From NCBI GenBank assembly GCA_945877365.1, contig CAMCRV010000001.1, forward strand, positions 1 through 64,000: 64,000 nt of DNA. The letters are read 5' to 3'. The notes under the pieces are model-generated. The model was not told the origin of the DNA. It saw only the letters and a list, made by a program, of their open reading frames with translations, and ran no database searches. The translations under genes and the position numbers were made by a program. Below, in pieces: positions 1-9,707 of this stretch (positions within the stretch are counted from its first letter, which is position 1; each line of letters opens with the position of its first letter). This DNA is from an uncultured Clostridia bacterium. Lineage in GTDB: Bacteria > Bacillota > Clostridia > Oscillospirales > Oscillospiraceae.

Positions 1-51
1 ATGAACACTAGAACCTGAATCTAGCGAGTCTACCAATTCCACCACTCGCCC
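1..51 (-). tRNA. tRNA-Leu(CAG), truncated by window start
   Basis: Identical to the 5' portion of the complete tRNA-Leu at 75-162; anticodon stem-loop CTAGA-TTCAGGT-TCTAG. Confidence 0.9.
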
Positions 52-74
52 ATATTATGTAAGAAAAAAGAGAC

Positions 75-162
75 TGGTGGGCGAGGCGGGACTTGAACCC
101 GCACGTCCGCAATGAACACTAGAACCTGAATCTAGCGAGTCTACCAATTCCACCACTCGCCC
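75..162 (-). tRNA. tRNA-Leu(CAG)
   Basis: Reverse complement GGGCGAGTGGTGGAATTGGTAGACTCGCTAGATTCAGGTTCTAG...GGTTCAAGTCCCGCCTCGCCCACCA; acceptor, T-arm and encoded CCA present. Confidence 0.95.
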
Positions 163-436
163 ATCTCTATTCTCTTAACCGGCTGAGCTTCCGCTCAACG
201 CTTGAACATAATAGCATGGGCTGCAAAATTTGTCAATACTTTTTTTCAAAAGAATAAACAGGAAGGCAGGCTGGAAACAGAAGCGCAGAGGTCAGCAGCA
301 TCCTGAAGCAAGCCGTTTCCCATATCTGTACGGAAAAGCTGATATTTCCGGTAATCGCACTGTATAAAGCCAATTACAGCCTTCTGGAACTGAAGCTGTT
401 TTGGAATCCGGGCTGCGCTTGTCGCAATGCGAATAA

Positions 437-461
437 AAAGCCCATCCGATGGATGGGCTTT
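437..461 (-). terminator. Rho-independent terminator of tRNA-Ser(GCT)
   Basis: AAAAGCCCATCCGATGGATGGGCTTTT directly 3' of the tRNA on the minus strand. Confidence 0.7.
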
Positions 462-553
462 TGGCGGAGTGAGAGGGATTTGAACCCTCGCGCGGCTTTT
501 GACCGCCTACTCCCTTAGCAGGGGAGCCCCTTCGGCCTCTTGGGTATCACTCC
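462..553 (-). tRNA. tRNA-Ser(GCT)
   Basis: Reverse complement GGAGTGATACCCAAGAGGCCGAAGGGGCTCCCCTGCTAAGGGAG...GGTTCAAATCCCTCTCACTCCGCCA; long variable arm. Confidence 0.95.
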
Positions 554-681
554 GAATAAAAACAATATTTGATTGCCAAAGTATTCTAGCATAGAGTGCA
601 TCTTTTGTCAAGCATCATTTCAGCGGTTTTCCCAAAACCCTTGACTTTGGAAAAATTCAATGGTATAGTTTAGAAAGATTT

Positions 682-770
682 GGAGAGATGTCCGAGTGGT
701 TTAAGGAGCCAGTCTTGAAAACTGGTGACAGGGCAACCTGCCGTGGGTTCGAATCCCACTCTCTCCGCCA
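682..770 (+). tRNA. tRNA-Ser(TGA)
   Basis: GGAGAGATGTCCGAGTGGTTTAAGGAGCCAGTCTTGAAAACTGG...GGTTCGAATCCCACTCTCTCCGCCA. Confidence 0.95.
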
Positions 771-800
771 GACCCCCATCCCAAGGATGGGGGTTTTTCT
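771..800 (+). terminator. Rho-independent terminator
   Basis: GACCCCCATCCCAAGGATGGGGGTTTTT immediately after tRNA-Ser. Confidence 0.75.
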
Positions 801-853
801 TCTCCCGATTCTTGTGATACAGTCACGAAGCATTTGAAAGGCGGCGGTAAGCT

Positions 854-1342
854 ATGGATAAGAAAACGGTTTCCCAGTCCAGAACGGAGCAGGTTCAGAT
901 TCTTACGCAGGGAAATCTGAACGGGTACAAGCGCCTGTTCGGCGGCAAGCTGATGGAATGGATTGATATTGTCGCAGCTGTGACTGCAAGAAGACACTGC
1001 GGAATGAATGTTACAACAGCTGCTATTGACTCTCTGGAATTTACGGATGCTGCCTATGCCAATGATACCATTGTCCTGGTGGGAACCGTTACCTATGTGG
1101 GCAGGACATCCATGGAAATCTGTGTAAAAACCTATATCGAGGCTTTAAATGGGGAGAGGAAACTCATCAACAGCGCCTATGTCATCATGGTCGCCCTGGA
1201 TGAAAATGAGCGCCCGGCTGAAGTTCCGGGGCTGATCTGCGAAACAGAAGAAGAAAAATGTCAGTTTCGTCAGGGCGAGGAACGCAATGCAGCCAGAAAA
1301 CGCCGCAGACAGACAGATCCCTGCAGGGATTGCAGGCAATAA
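854..1342 (+). CDS. acyl-CoA thioesterase (hotdog fold, YciA/YkhA-like)
   Basis: NLNGYKRLFGGKLMEWIDIVAAVTARRHCG... / GTVTYVGRTSMEICVKTYIE typical of acyl-CoA hydrolases. Confidence 0.85.
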   Translation: MDKKTVSQSRTEQVQILTQGNLNGYKRLFGGKLMEWIDIVAAVTARRHCGMNVTTAAIDSLEFTDAAYANDTIVLVGTVTYVGRTSMEICVKTYIEALNGERKLINSAYVIMVALDENERPAEVPGLICETEEEKCQFRQGEERNAARKRRRQTDPCRDCRQ

Positions 1343-1398
1343 CTCAGCACTTCCCTGCCCCGGATACCTTCTATGGGATGCTGCAAGTGCTGTACTTG

Positions 1399-1427
1399 TT
1401 GACAAATGTCTTTAGCTGGTATACAAT
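1399..1427 (+). promoter_or_regulatory. sigma-A-type promoter for metY-metA
   Basis: TTGACA - 17 bp - TACAAT, about 30 nt upstream of the metY start. Confidence 0.6.
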
Positions 1428-1458
1428 GGGTGCCAGAATTCTACAATGAGGTGAGACC

Positions 1459-2733
1459 ATGCATACAGAGACTTTATGTATTCAGGCCGGATATACCCCC
1501 GGAAACGGCGAACCCCGGCAAATCCCCATCTATCAGAGCACAACATTCAAGTACAGTACCTCTGAGGATATGGGAAAGCTGTTCGATCTGGAGGCAGAGG
1601 GATATTTTTATTCCCGTCTGGCCAATCCTACCTGCGATGCGGTTGCCGCAAAAATCTGCGCGCTGGAGGGCGGAACGGCTGCCATGCTCACCGGATCCGG
1701 CCAGTCTGCAACCTTTCTTTCTCTGTTTAATATTGCAGGCTGCGGCGACCATATTGTGGTCAGTTCCGCAATTTACGGCGGTACCTATAACCTGATCTCT
1801 GTAACCATGAAGCGGATGGGCCTGGAAGCCACCTTTGTAGATCCCGACTGCACGGAAGCGGAGCTGAATGCCGCATTCCGCTCCAACACCAAGGCCCTGT
1901 TCGGCGAGACCATTGCCAACCCTGCTCTTACGGTGCTGGACATTGAGAAGTTTGCCAAAGCCGCTCACGCACATGGTGTTCCGCTGATTGTGGACAATAC
2001 CTTTGCTACTCCTGTAAACTGCCGTCCCTTTGAATGGGGCGCGGATATCGTCATTCACTCCACCACCAAGTATATGGATGGCCATGCTTCCGCTATCGGC
2101 GGCGTGATTGTGGACGGGGGCAAGTTTGACTGGACAAAGTACCCCGATAAATTCCCTGGGCTGTGCACACCGGATGACAGCTACCATGGTGTTACCTATA
2201 CGGAACGGTTCGGAATCCAGGGCGCCTATATCAACAAATGTGTTGCACAGCTGATGCGTGACTTCGGCTGCGTTCAGTCCCCCCAGAGTGCTTATCTGCT
2301 GAATCTGGGTCTGGAAAGCCTTCCTCTTCGGATGAAGCAGCACTGCTCCAATGCGCTTACCATCGCCCGCTTCCTGAAGGGGCACGAAAAAGTTCGCTGG
2401 GTGAAATATTGCGGCCTTGAGGGTGACAAGCATTATGAGATTGCCCGGAAATACCTGCCCAACGGTTCCTGCGGCGTGGTTTCCTTCGGCCTGTACGGCG
2501 GTCGCAAGGCCGCGGAAGTCTTCATGAAGCATCTGAAGCTGGGCTCCATTGAGACCCATGTGGCAGATTCCAGAACCTGCTGCCTGCATCCTGCCTCCTC
2601 GACACATCGCCAGATGACCGATGCTGAACTGGACGCTGCGGGAATTGGCTCTGATCTGATCCGCCTCAGCTGCGGTCTGGAAAATGTGCAGGATCTTCTG
2701 GAGGACCTTGCCCAGGCATTGAATCACGCATAA
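1459..2733 (+). CDS. metY: O-acetylhomoserine aminocarboxypropyltransferase/cysteine synthase (PLP)
   Basis: [32 protein letters not shown]..., PLP-lysine region [25 protein letters not shown]-like C-terminus. Confidence 0.93.
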   Translation: MHTETLCIQAGYTPGNGEPRQIPIYQSTTFKYSTSEDMGKLFDLEAEGYFYSRLANPTCDAVAAKICALEGGTAAMLTGSGQSATFLSLFNIAGCGDHIVVSSAIYGGTYNLISVTMKRMGLEATFVDPDCTEAELNAAFRSNTKALFGETIANPALTVLDIEKFAKAAHAHGVPLIVDNTFATPVNCRPFEWGADIVIHSTTKYMDGHASAIGGVIVDGGKFDWTKYPDKFPGLCTPDDSYHGVTYTERFGIQGAYINKCVAQLMRDFGCVQSPQSAYLLNLGLESLPLRMKQHCSNALTIARFLKGHEKVRWVKYCGLEGDKHYEIARKYLPNGSCGVVSFGLYGGRKAAEVFMKHLKLGSIETHVADSRTCCLHPASSTHRQMTDAELDAAGIGSDLIRLSCGLENVQDLLEDLAQALNHA

Positions 2734-2747
2734 TTGGGGGGATTGTC

Positions 2748-3683
2748 TTGCCCATTCAGATACCCAATGATCTGCCGGCAGCAGGTGTGCTGCAGCAGGA
2801 AAATATTTTTGTAATGACCCAGAAACGGGCGGAATCTCAGGAGATCCGACCTCTGGAGATCGTTCTGCTGAATCTGATGCCCACAAAAATTGTCACAGAG
2901 ACACAGCTGAGCCGGGTTTTGGGGAACACACCACTTCAGGTTCATCTGGAGCTGATGATGGTTTCCTCTCACAAGCCCAAAAACACCCCTCAGGAACATT
3001 TGCTGAATTTTTACAAAACCTTCGATGAGCTTAAGGATCGGAAATTCGACGGCATGGTCATCACCGGCGCTCCGGTAGAGCTGATGGAGTTTGAGGAAGT
3101 GAACTACTGGGAAGAGCTATGCCGGATCATGGAATGGAGCAAAACCCATGTTCATTCCACCCTTCACATCTGCTGGGGCGCACAGGCTGCCCTGTATTAC
3201 CACTATGGGATTCAGAAGCGGCTGCTGCCGAAAAAACTCTTTGGCGTATTCTTGCACCATGCCGACTACAAGCGGGCAATCCTGCTGCGGGGCTTTGACG
3301 ATCAGTTTTGGGTTCCCCACTCCCGTCATACCACAGTAGACCGGGCGGATCTGGAAAAGATTCCCGGCATGAAGATTCTTGCATCTTCCGAAGAAGCTGG
3401 TGTTTACGCCATGATGACGGATAAAGGGCGGCAGATCTTCATTACAGGCCATTCGGAATACGACGGCGACACATTGGCCAGAGAGTACCTCAGGGACAAG
3501 AATGCCGGACTGCCCATTGAGCTCCCCAGGAACTATTATCCCGATGATGATGACACCCGGGAACCGCTGGTTCGCTGGAGAAGCCACGGGAACCTTCTGT
3601 TCAGCAACTGGCTGAACTATTTCGTATACCAGACAACGCCCTACGATATTATGTCGGTAGGCGAAGCCCGGACAGATGACTGA
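2748..3683 (+). CDS. metA: homoserine O-acetyl/succinyltransferase
   Basis: [23 protein letters not shown]..., [52 protein letters not shown]. Confidence 0.95.
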   Translation: MPIQIPNDLPAAGVLQQENIFVMTQKRAESQEIRPLEIVLLNLMPTKIVTETQLSRVLGNTPLQVHLELMMVSSHKPKNTPQEHLLNFYKTFDELKDRKFDGMVITGAPVELMEFEEVNYWEELCRIMEWSKTHVHSTLHICWGAQAALYYHYGIQKRLLPKKLFGVFLHHADYKRAILLRGFDDQFWVPHSRHTTVDRADLEKIPGMKILASSEEAGVYAMMTDKGRQIFITGHSEYDGDTLAREYLRDKNAGLPIELPRNYYPDDDDTREPLVRWRSHGNLLFSNWLNYFVYQTTPYDIMSVGEARTDD

Positions 3684-3773
3684 GAAAAACCCGCAGGAGC
3701 GGAGCGAGGATTCTTCTCATCCTGGCAGAAGCAGGATGTTGTTCCCGGGAGAGTATTATTCCAGGAGAAAACC

Positions 3774-4478
3774 ATGATAAAAGCAGTTTTATTTGATTTG
3801 GACGGAACCCTGCTCCCCATGGATCAGGATCTGTTTGTGAAGGCGTATATTTCCACAATGGCAGCGCATCTGCTGCCCCATGGATATGAGTCCAAAGCCC
3901 TGATTCAGGCGCTTTCTATGGGCACAGAGGCAATGTACGGCAATGACGGCTCGAAAACAAATGAGGAATGCTTCTGGGATGCATTCAATCAGGTGTTTCA
4001 ACAGGATTGCCGGAAGGATATGCCTGTGTTTGATGAATATTACCGCACGGGCTTTCAGATGGTGAAGGAGAAATGCGGCTTCGCACCGGAGGCATCTTCT
4101 GTACTTCAGGCAGTGAAGAAGAAGGGACTCCTGCCGGTTCTGGCTACCAATCCGCTGTTTCCGGCTATCGCAACCCACAGCCGGGTCCGCTGGGCAGGAC
4201 TGCAGCCGGAGGACTTTTTCCATATTACCACCTATGAAAATTCTCATTTCTGTAAGCCCACTGCTGCCTATTATCGGGAAATTCTGGATTATCTGAGTCT
4301 TTCTCCGGAATCGTGCCTGATGGTGGGCAATGATGCAGCCGAGGATCTGGCAGCGATGGAGGTGGGTATTTCCTGCTTTCTGCTGACCGACTGCCTGATC
4401 AACCGAAATGGACGGGATACCCATGATGTCCCTCAGGGAAGCTTTTCCCAGCTTATGGCCTTTATTGAAAATCTTTAA
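3774..4478 (+). CDS. HAD family hydrolase
   Basis: Motif I IKAVLFDLDGTLLP; motif IV CLMVGNDAAEDLAA. Confidence 0.85.
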   Translation: MIKAVLFDLDGTLLPMDQDLFVKAYISTMAAHLLPHGYESKALIQALSMGTEAMYGNDGSKTNEECFWDAFNQVFQQDCRKDMPVFDEYYRTGFQMVKEKCGFAPEASSVLQAVKKKGLLPVLATNPLFPAIATHSRVRWAGLQPEDFFHITTYENSHFCKPTAAYYREILDYLSLSPESCLMVGNDAAEDLAAMEVGISCFLLTDCLINRNGRDTHDVPQGSFSQLMAFIENL

Positions 4479-4508
4479 TGTACCATTCCGATTTTGGAGG
4501 ATAAAATC

Positions 4509-5519
4509 ATGAACAAGGTTTATATTCCCCATGGCTATACCGCAAGCCTGGATGCTTATGACACCCAGCGTGCCATTGCCTATATCAAGGAAACCTTCCA
4601 GCAGGAGTTTTCCAGGGCGCTGAATCTGAAGCGTGTTTCCGCTCCCCTGTTTGTTACGGAGAATTCCGGCCTGAATGATAATCTGAACGGCTATGAGCGT
4701 CCGGTATCCTTTGATATTCCTGCTGTGGGCGCGGATGCCCAGGTTGTACACTCTCTGGCAAAATGGAAGCGTCTGGCTCTGAAGCGGTACAATTTCACCA
4801 TCGGCAACGGGCTGTACACTGATATGAATGCAATCCGCCGGGATGAGGAGCTGGACAATGTCCACTCCATCTATGTGGACCAGTGGGACTGGGAGAAGGT
4901 CATTACCCGGGAAAACAGGAATTCCGAGTATCTGAAGCTCATTGTCTGTGCCATTGTCCGGGCTATCTGTGATACCAACGACAGGCTTCATGTCCGGTTC
5001 CCCCAGCTTCATACGCAGCTTCAGCGGGAGGTATCTTTTATCACTTCTCAGGCTCTGGAGGATATGTATCCGGAACTGGAAACCGGTTCCCAGCGGGAGA
5101 ATGCCTATGTAAAGGAACACAGAACGGCCTGCATCATGCAGATTGGCGGAAAACTTCGATCCGGCAAGCCCCATGACGGCCGTGCTCCGGACTATGATGA
5201 CTGGAACCTCAACTGCGACATCTTTTTCTGGGATGATGTGCTGGATCGGGCTTTGGAGATTTCCTCCATGGGTATTCGCGTGGATGCTGCGGCTCTGGAT
5301 CGTCAGCTGACGGAGTCCGGCTGTGACGACCGCAGGCAGCTCCCCTTCCACCAGATGCTCCTGAAGGATGAGCTTCCCCTGACCATTGGCGGCGGCATCG
5401 GACAGTCCCGTCTGGCTATGCTGATGATGGGATGCTGTCATATCGGTGAGGTGCAGTCCAGCGTATGGGACAGGCAGACAGTGGATGCGTGTGAAAAGGC
5501 GGGGGTTCGGCTTCTGTAA
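4509..5519 (+). CDS. asnA: aspartate--ammonia ligase
   Basis: VTENSGLNDNLNGYERPVSFD, VHSLAKWKRLAL, YTDMNAIRRDE, GGGIGQSRLAMLMM; RBS GGAGG upstream of ATG 4509. Confidence 0.95.
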   Translation: MNKVYIPHGYTASLDAYDTQRAIAYIKETFQQEFSRALNLKRVSAPLFVTENSGLNDNLNGYERPVSFDIPAVGADAQVVHSLAKWKRLALKRYNFTIGNGLYTDMNAIRRDEELDNVHSIYVDQWDWEKVITRENRNSEYLKLIVCAIVRAICDTNDRLHVRFPQLHTQLQREVSFITSQALEDMYPELETGSQRENAYVKEHRTACIMQIGGKLRSGKPHDGRAPDYDDWNLNCDIFFWDDVLDRALEISSMGIRVDAAALDRQLTESGCDDRRQLPFHQMLLKDELPLTIGGGIGQSRLAMLMMGCCHIGEVQSSVWDRQTVDACEKAGVRLL

Positions 5520-5623
5520 GCCAGTCCCCCACCGATGAAAATATTTTGAAATATGTAAAATTCAGGGTTGACAAATCCGGCTTCTTGATGTATCATATCC
5601 CAGTCGGCATGAGCAATCCGCAT

Positions 5624-5715
5624 GGAGAAGTCGCGTAGCTGGCCGAGCGCGCACGATTGGAAATCGTGTATACCCCAAAAGGGTATCGAGGGTTCAAATC
5701 CCTCCTTCTCCGCCA
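5624..5715 (+). tRNA. tRNA-Ser(GGA)
   Basis: GGAGAAGTCGCGTAGCTGGCCGAGCGCGCACGATTGGAAATCGTG...GGTTCAAATCCCTCCTTCTCCGCCA. Confidence 0.95.
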
Positions 5716-5716
5716 T

Positions 5717-5758
5717 AAAGCCACCGAAATTCCGTTGGAGTTTCGGTGGCTTTCTTTT
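5717..5758 (+). terminator. Rho-independent terminator
   Basis: AAAGCCACCGAAATTCCGTTGGAGTTTCGGTGGCTTTCTTTTT. Confidence 0.75.
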
Positions 5759-5795
5759 TCTCTTGATTTTTAAAAAGTCTTGGTATTGGCAGTGA

Positions 5796-6614
5796 TCAAA
5801 GGGAAAACTGTACCTGCTCTGGCTCCTCTTCCATGGATACAATGGGAAAACCGGCTGTCTCCGGGATTCCGTTTTTACCGATGCGATAATCGATTCCGGC
5901 CTTTGCCGCCTGTGATATCTGAAAACGCCGCGGGATTCTGTACAGCTTGCCATCCTTCATGAATCTGGCACCGGTCTGGTGAAAGCAAAACGGGATTTCC
6001 TTTTCTACGCATTGTCTTCGCAGATCCAGAATCCACTCATAGTGGCAGGGGCGTGCCTCCAGGCCGGATTCGCCGCTGGCAGATACTTCTTCTATACTGC
6101 TGTCAAGATATGGAGAAATATCTATCTGTTCCAATAGAGGGGCTGCAATAATGGAACGATGGCAGATGGGAAGCTCCCGGAAGATGGGGAGCCGAAAATC
6201 TGCCCGATCCTGATTCTCCACGGTACAGCCGATCATCACATTTTCATATCCGTCGCCCCAATCCGGCGGAAGGCATTTTTCCAGCCTGTCAATTCGTTTC
6301 GTGAAAAAGTAAAACAGGCAGTCGCTGCGGGAACGGATCATTTTCCAGCATTCCAACCGCCATGGATCTGCATCCTCCAGAAGAAAGTCTGAAGTAAAGC
6401 AGGTAAAAACAATTTTCCCGGAGGGAATTTTATAGCTGCCGTTCCGCTTTTTCTCAATGGGCAGATGGAATGACGCATTTTTTCTGCATTGTCGGCTGGC
6501 ATCCCCGATGCCAAACTTCTCGTCCTGCCGATAAACATAGCAGTATTTGCATCCCGGGCTGATTCTTGTGCACCCATGCCAGGGATTCCAGCTCGCATAA
6601 ACAGAATCTGACAT
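5796..6614 (-). CDS. DUF5131 (phage Gp37/Gp68-like) radical-SAM-like protein
   Basis: MSDSVYASWNPWHGCTRISPGCKYCYVYRQDEKFG...; GGAGG RBS upstream of ATG 6614; N-terminal part of the longer ORF discarded. Confidence 0.8.
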   Translation of the reverse strand: MSDSVYASWNPWHGCTRISPGCKYCYVYRQDEKFGIGDASRQCRKNASFHLPIEKKRNGSYKIPSGKIVFTCFTSDFLLEDADPWRLECWKMIRSRSDCLFYFFTKRIDRLEKCLPPDWGDGYENVMIGCTVENQDRADFRLPIFRELPICHRSIIAAPLLEQIDISPYLDSSIEEVSASGESGLEARPCHYEWILDLRRQCVEKEIPFCFHQTGARFMKDGKLYRIPRRFQISQAAKAGIDYRIGKNGIPETAGFPIVSMEEEPEQVQFSL

Positions 6615-6746
6615 ATGGAATTCCTCCGTAAAAACCCTTTTCTCTATTATACTCTGAATTCTGTCTCTGGCAAGAGAGAATGTCCTTCTTGACATTCTGC
6701 CAGGCCAGATTACAATAATAGGAAGATGATTGAGAGGAGATCTGCC

Positions 6747-8099
6747 ATGAATCAGGAATTGCAGATGGCAAGAAGGATCGCTGAACTGGTTGCCCAGCAT
6801 GGCGGACAAGCCTTTTTTGTGGGGGGCTATGTACGGGATTCCCTGCTGGGACGAAATACCACGGATATGGATATGGAGGTGCATGGGATTGCCCCGGCCT
6901 GCCTGGAACATATCCTGGATACCTTGGGGCAACGAATTGAAATCGGAAAGAGCTTTGGCATCTATAATCTGAAAGGATACAATTTGGACATTGCCATGCC
7001 CCGAAGGGAAAAAGCATGGGGTATGGGGCACCGGGATTTTTCTGTTGAGGTCGATCCCTTTATCGGAACAAAGTCAGCAGCCATGCGCCGGGATTTTACC
7101 ATAAACGCCCTGATGCAGGATATTTTATCCGGGCAGATTATCGACCATTTCGGCGGTCTGGAAGATTTATCCTCCGGAGTGATTCGCCATGTAAACGATA
7201 CTTCCTTTCCCGAAGATCCCCTCCGGGTGCTGAGGGCTGCACAATTTGCCGCAAGATTCGGCTTCTCGGTGGCACAGGAGACGGTTGCCCTGTGCCGCAG
7301 AATGCAGCTTGCGTTTCTCCCGGGGGAACGGATTGCCGGGGAACTGAAGAAAGCGATTACAAAGTCTGAATGTCCGTCGATTTTCTTTGAAATTCTCCGC
7401 AAAATGCAGCAGCTGGACATCTGGTTTCCGGAGGTGAAGTCCCTGATCGATGTTCCCCAGAATCCTGTTTATCATGCCGAAGGGGATGTGTGGAACCACA
7501 CGATGATGGTATTGGATCAGGCTGCATTGCTGCGAAAAAACGCAGAGAACCCCTACTGGTTTATGCTTGCCGCACTGACCCATGATTTTGGAAAGGCAAT
7601 TTGCACCGAGGAGAAAAACGGCGTTCTTCATTCCTATGATCATGAGCAGAAAGGAATCCCTCTGGCAGAAGCCTTTCTGCGCCGCTTTACCCGGGAGACC
7701 CGGCTGATAGGCTATGTAAAAAACATGGTGCTGCTGCATATGAAGCCGAACACGCTGGCGCATGCCAATTCCGCTGTCAAGGCTACAAATCGGCTTTTTG
7801 ACCAATCCGTTGACCCGGAGGGTCTGATCTGCCTGGCGCTGGCGGATGACAGGGGCAGGATCACATCCCAGCCTGCCCCCTCTACAGAGCCGTTTCTCCG
7901 GGAGAGACTGGTTATTTTTCGGGAATATATGTCGCGCCCCTATGTTGGTGGACGGGATTTGCTGGAAGCAGGCCTTAGCCCGGGCGCGGAATTATCCGAA
8001 ATTCTGGATTATGCCCACAAGCTGCGTCTTGCCGGTGTGGAAAAGCAGTCCGCTCTGCGGCAGTGTCTGTCTTACGCACAGACATTGGCCGGAAAGTGA
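6747..8099 (+). CDS. cca: CCA tRNA nucleotidyltransferase (poly(A) polymerase family, HD domain)
   Basis: FFVGGYVRDSLLGRNTTDMDMEV; RRDFTINAL; EDPLRVLRAAQFAARFGF; HD region ALTHDFGKA. Confidence 0.92.
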   Translation: MNQELQMARRIAELVAQHGGQAFFVGGYVRDSLLGRNTTDMDMEVHGIAPACLEHILDTLGQRIEIGKSFGIYNLKGYNLDIAMPRREKAWGMGHRDFSVEVDPFIGTKSAAMRRDFTINALMQDILSGQIIDHFGGLEDLSSGVIRHVNDTSFPEDPLRVLRAAQFAARFGFSVAQETVALCRRMQLAFLPGERIAGELKKAITKSECPSIFFEILRKMQQLDIWFPEVKSLIDVPQNPVYHAEGDVWNHTMMVLDQAALLRKNAENPYWFMLAALTHDFGKAICTEEKNGVLHSYDHEQKGIPLAEAFLRRFTRETRLIGYVKNMVLLHMKPNTLAHANSAVKATNRLFDQSVDPEGLICLALADDRGRITSQPAPSTEPFLRERLVIFREYMSRPYVGGRDLLEAGLSPGAELSEILDYAHKLRLAGVEKQSALRQCLSYAQTLAGK

Positions 8100-8140
8100 T
8101 GGTTGTTCCCCCGTATTATCATTTCCTATTCCCTGCTCTA

Positions 8141-8169
8141 TTGACATTTTTCCGGGAAAAAGGTATCAT
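8141..8169 (+). promoter_or_regulatory. sigma-A promoter with dyad in spacer
   Basis: TTGACA - 17 bp (TTTTTCCGGGAAAAAGG) - TATCAT. Confidence 0.7.
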
Positions 8170-8200
8170 ACTAATATCATTTGAACAGGAGGCGGATTCC

Positions 8201-9046
8201 GTGTATCCTCTGGTATTTCAAACGGATTTCGGCCTGGTGGATGGAGCAGTCAGTGCCATGTACGGCGTTGCCTACTGTGTTCATCCGGATCTGAAAATCC
8301 ATGACTTAACCCATGACATTACCCCCTATAACATCTGGGAGGCCAGCTACCGGCTGATTCAGACTCTGGAATACTGGCCGGAGAATACTGTGTTTGTGTC
8401 GGTTGTGGATCCCGGCGTTGGCTCTGACCGCAAGAGTGTTGTTGCCAGAACCAATACCGGCCGCTATATTGTAACGCCGGACAATGGCACCCTTACCCAT
8501 GTGCTGCGGATGGAAGGCATCTGCGAGGTTCGGGAAATTGATGAGCACATCAACCGCCTGCCCCGCTCCGGCGACAGTTATACCTTCCACGGCCGGGATG
8601 TGTATGCCTATACCGGCGCCCGGCTGGCCTCCGGAATCATCGATTTTGAGGGGGTGGGTCCCAAGCTGGATGTGAAAGACCTGAATATTCTGCCCATTGT
8701 GGAGCCTTATCTTGAGGGTAAGGCTGTCCATGGCACCATTGATATTCTGGATGTCCGCTTTGGTTCCCTCTGGACCAATATCCCCAGAGAGCTGTTTCTG
8801 CAAACCGGAATCCAGTATGGCGACCGGGTCAGCATCACCATTGAAAACGAGACCCGTACTGTCTACCGGAACATCATTCTGTTTGCCAGAAGCTTTGCCG
8901 ATGTCTATGTAGGAGAAGCCCTCGCCTATGTGAACAGTCTGGACTGTGTTGCCGTGGCTATCAATCAGGGCAGCTTTGCCAGAGCCTATAACATTGGCAC
9001 GGGAAATTCCTGGAGCATCTGCATCGAGCCATTCAAAGGCTTTTAA
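8201..9046 (+). CDS. SAM hydroxide adenosyltransferase (DUF62/S-adenosyl-L-methionine hydrolase family)
   Basis: FQTDFGLVDGAVSAMYGVA, VFVSVVDPGVGSDRKSVV, VTPDNGTLTHV, YTFHGRDVYAYTGARLASG; GTG start with AGGAGG RBS. Confidence 0.9.
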   Translation: MYPLVFQTDFGLVDGAVSAMYGVAYCVHPDLKIHDLTHDITPYNIWEASYRLIQTLEYWPENTVFVSVVDPGVGSDRKSVVARTNTGRYIVTPDNGTLTHVLRMEGICEVREIDEHINRLPRSGDSYTFHGRDVYAYTGARLASGIIDFEGVGPKLDVKDLNILPIVEPYLEGKAVHGTIDILDVRFGSLWTNIPRELFLQTGIQYGDRVSITIENETRTVYRNIILFARSFADVYVGEALAYVNSLDCVAVAINQGSFARAYNIGTGNSWSICIEPFKGF

Positions 9047-9099
9047 ACCCTGTTTCTTCGGGCGGACGCCCTGGAAAGAATAAAATGGAGGTAATCATC

Positions 9100-9648
9100 A
9101 TGAAAAAGTTTTCCGTGAAATCCATCGTTGCCATCGGCATCGGCGCAGCCCTGTTCTTTGTTCTGGGCCGTTTCGTTGCCATTCCCAGCCCCGTTCCCAA
9201 CACCAACATCTCCGTTCAGTACGGCCTCCTGGCCTTCCTGGCTGTGGTATATGGTCCTGTCGTCGGCGGACTGGTTGGTCTGATCGGTCATGCTCTCATT
9301 GACTTCAGCTATGGCTGGGGTATCTGGTGGAGCTGGGTTATTGCATCCGCAGTTTTCGGCGTTCTGGCAGGCTTTGCCACCAAAGCTCTGAAGCTGGAAG
9401 AGGGCGAGATCGGTAAGACTGGCCTGATCAAGTTTAACCTGATCCAGGTGGTCTCCCATCTGATCTGCTGGGGCGTTGTCGCACCCGTGCTGGATATCCT
9501 GATTTATAACGAGCCTCTGGACAAGCTGTTTGCTCAGGGCCTTGTTGCCGGTGTTTCCAATGCCGTTACCACCGCTATTGTGGGCTCTCTGCTGTGTGTT
9601 GCATACGCCGCTACCAAGGTAAAAGCCGGAAGCCTGACGAAGGAATAA
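9100..9648 (+). CDS. ECF transporter S component
   Basis: Multi-pass membrane protein, RFVAIPSPVPNTNISVQYGLLAFLAVVYGPVVGGLVGLIGHALIDF; followed by ECF ATPase and T genes. Confidence 0.88.
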   Translation: MKKFSVKSIVAIGIGAALFFVLGRFVAIPSPVPNTNISVQYGLLAFLAVVYGPVVGGLVGLIGHALIDFSYGWGIWWSWVIASAVFGVLAGFATKALKLEEGEIGKTGLIKFNLIQVVSHLICWGVVAPVLDILIYNEPLDKLFAQGLVAGVSNAVTTAIVGSLLCVAYAATKVKAGSLTKE

Positions 9649-9661
9649 TACCCAATTCTCT

Positions 9662-9694
9662 GCAAAGGCAGGCTCATAGCCTGCCTTTGTCTGT
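9662..9694 (+). terminator. Intercistronic hairpin (weak terminator/attenuator)
   Basis: CAAAGGCAGGCTCATAGCCTGCCTTTGTCTGTT between S-component and ATPase genes. Confidence 0.45.
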
Positions 9695-9707
9695 TAGGAG
9701 GTTTCCC

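Noticed and set aside
1474-2886. 470-aa minus-strand ORF
   Set aside because: Antisense to metY; extends into metA.
3789-5441. 550-aa minus-strand ORF
   Set aside because: Antisense to the HAD and asnA genes.
5796-6614. Prophage remnant suggested by the Gp37/Gp68-like annotation
   Set aside because: No other phage genes, integrase or att-like repeats nearby; this family is widespread in chromosomes.
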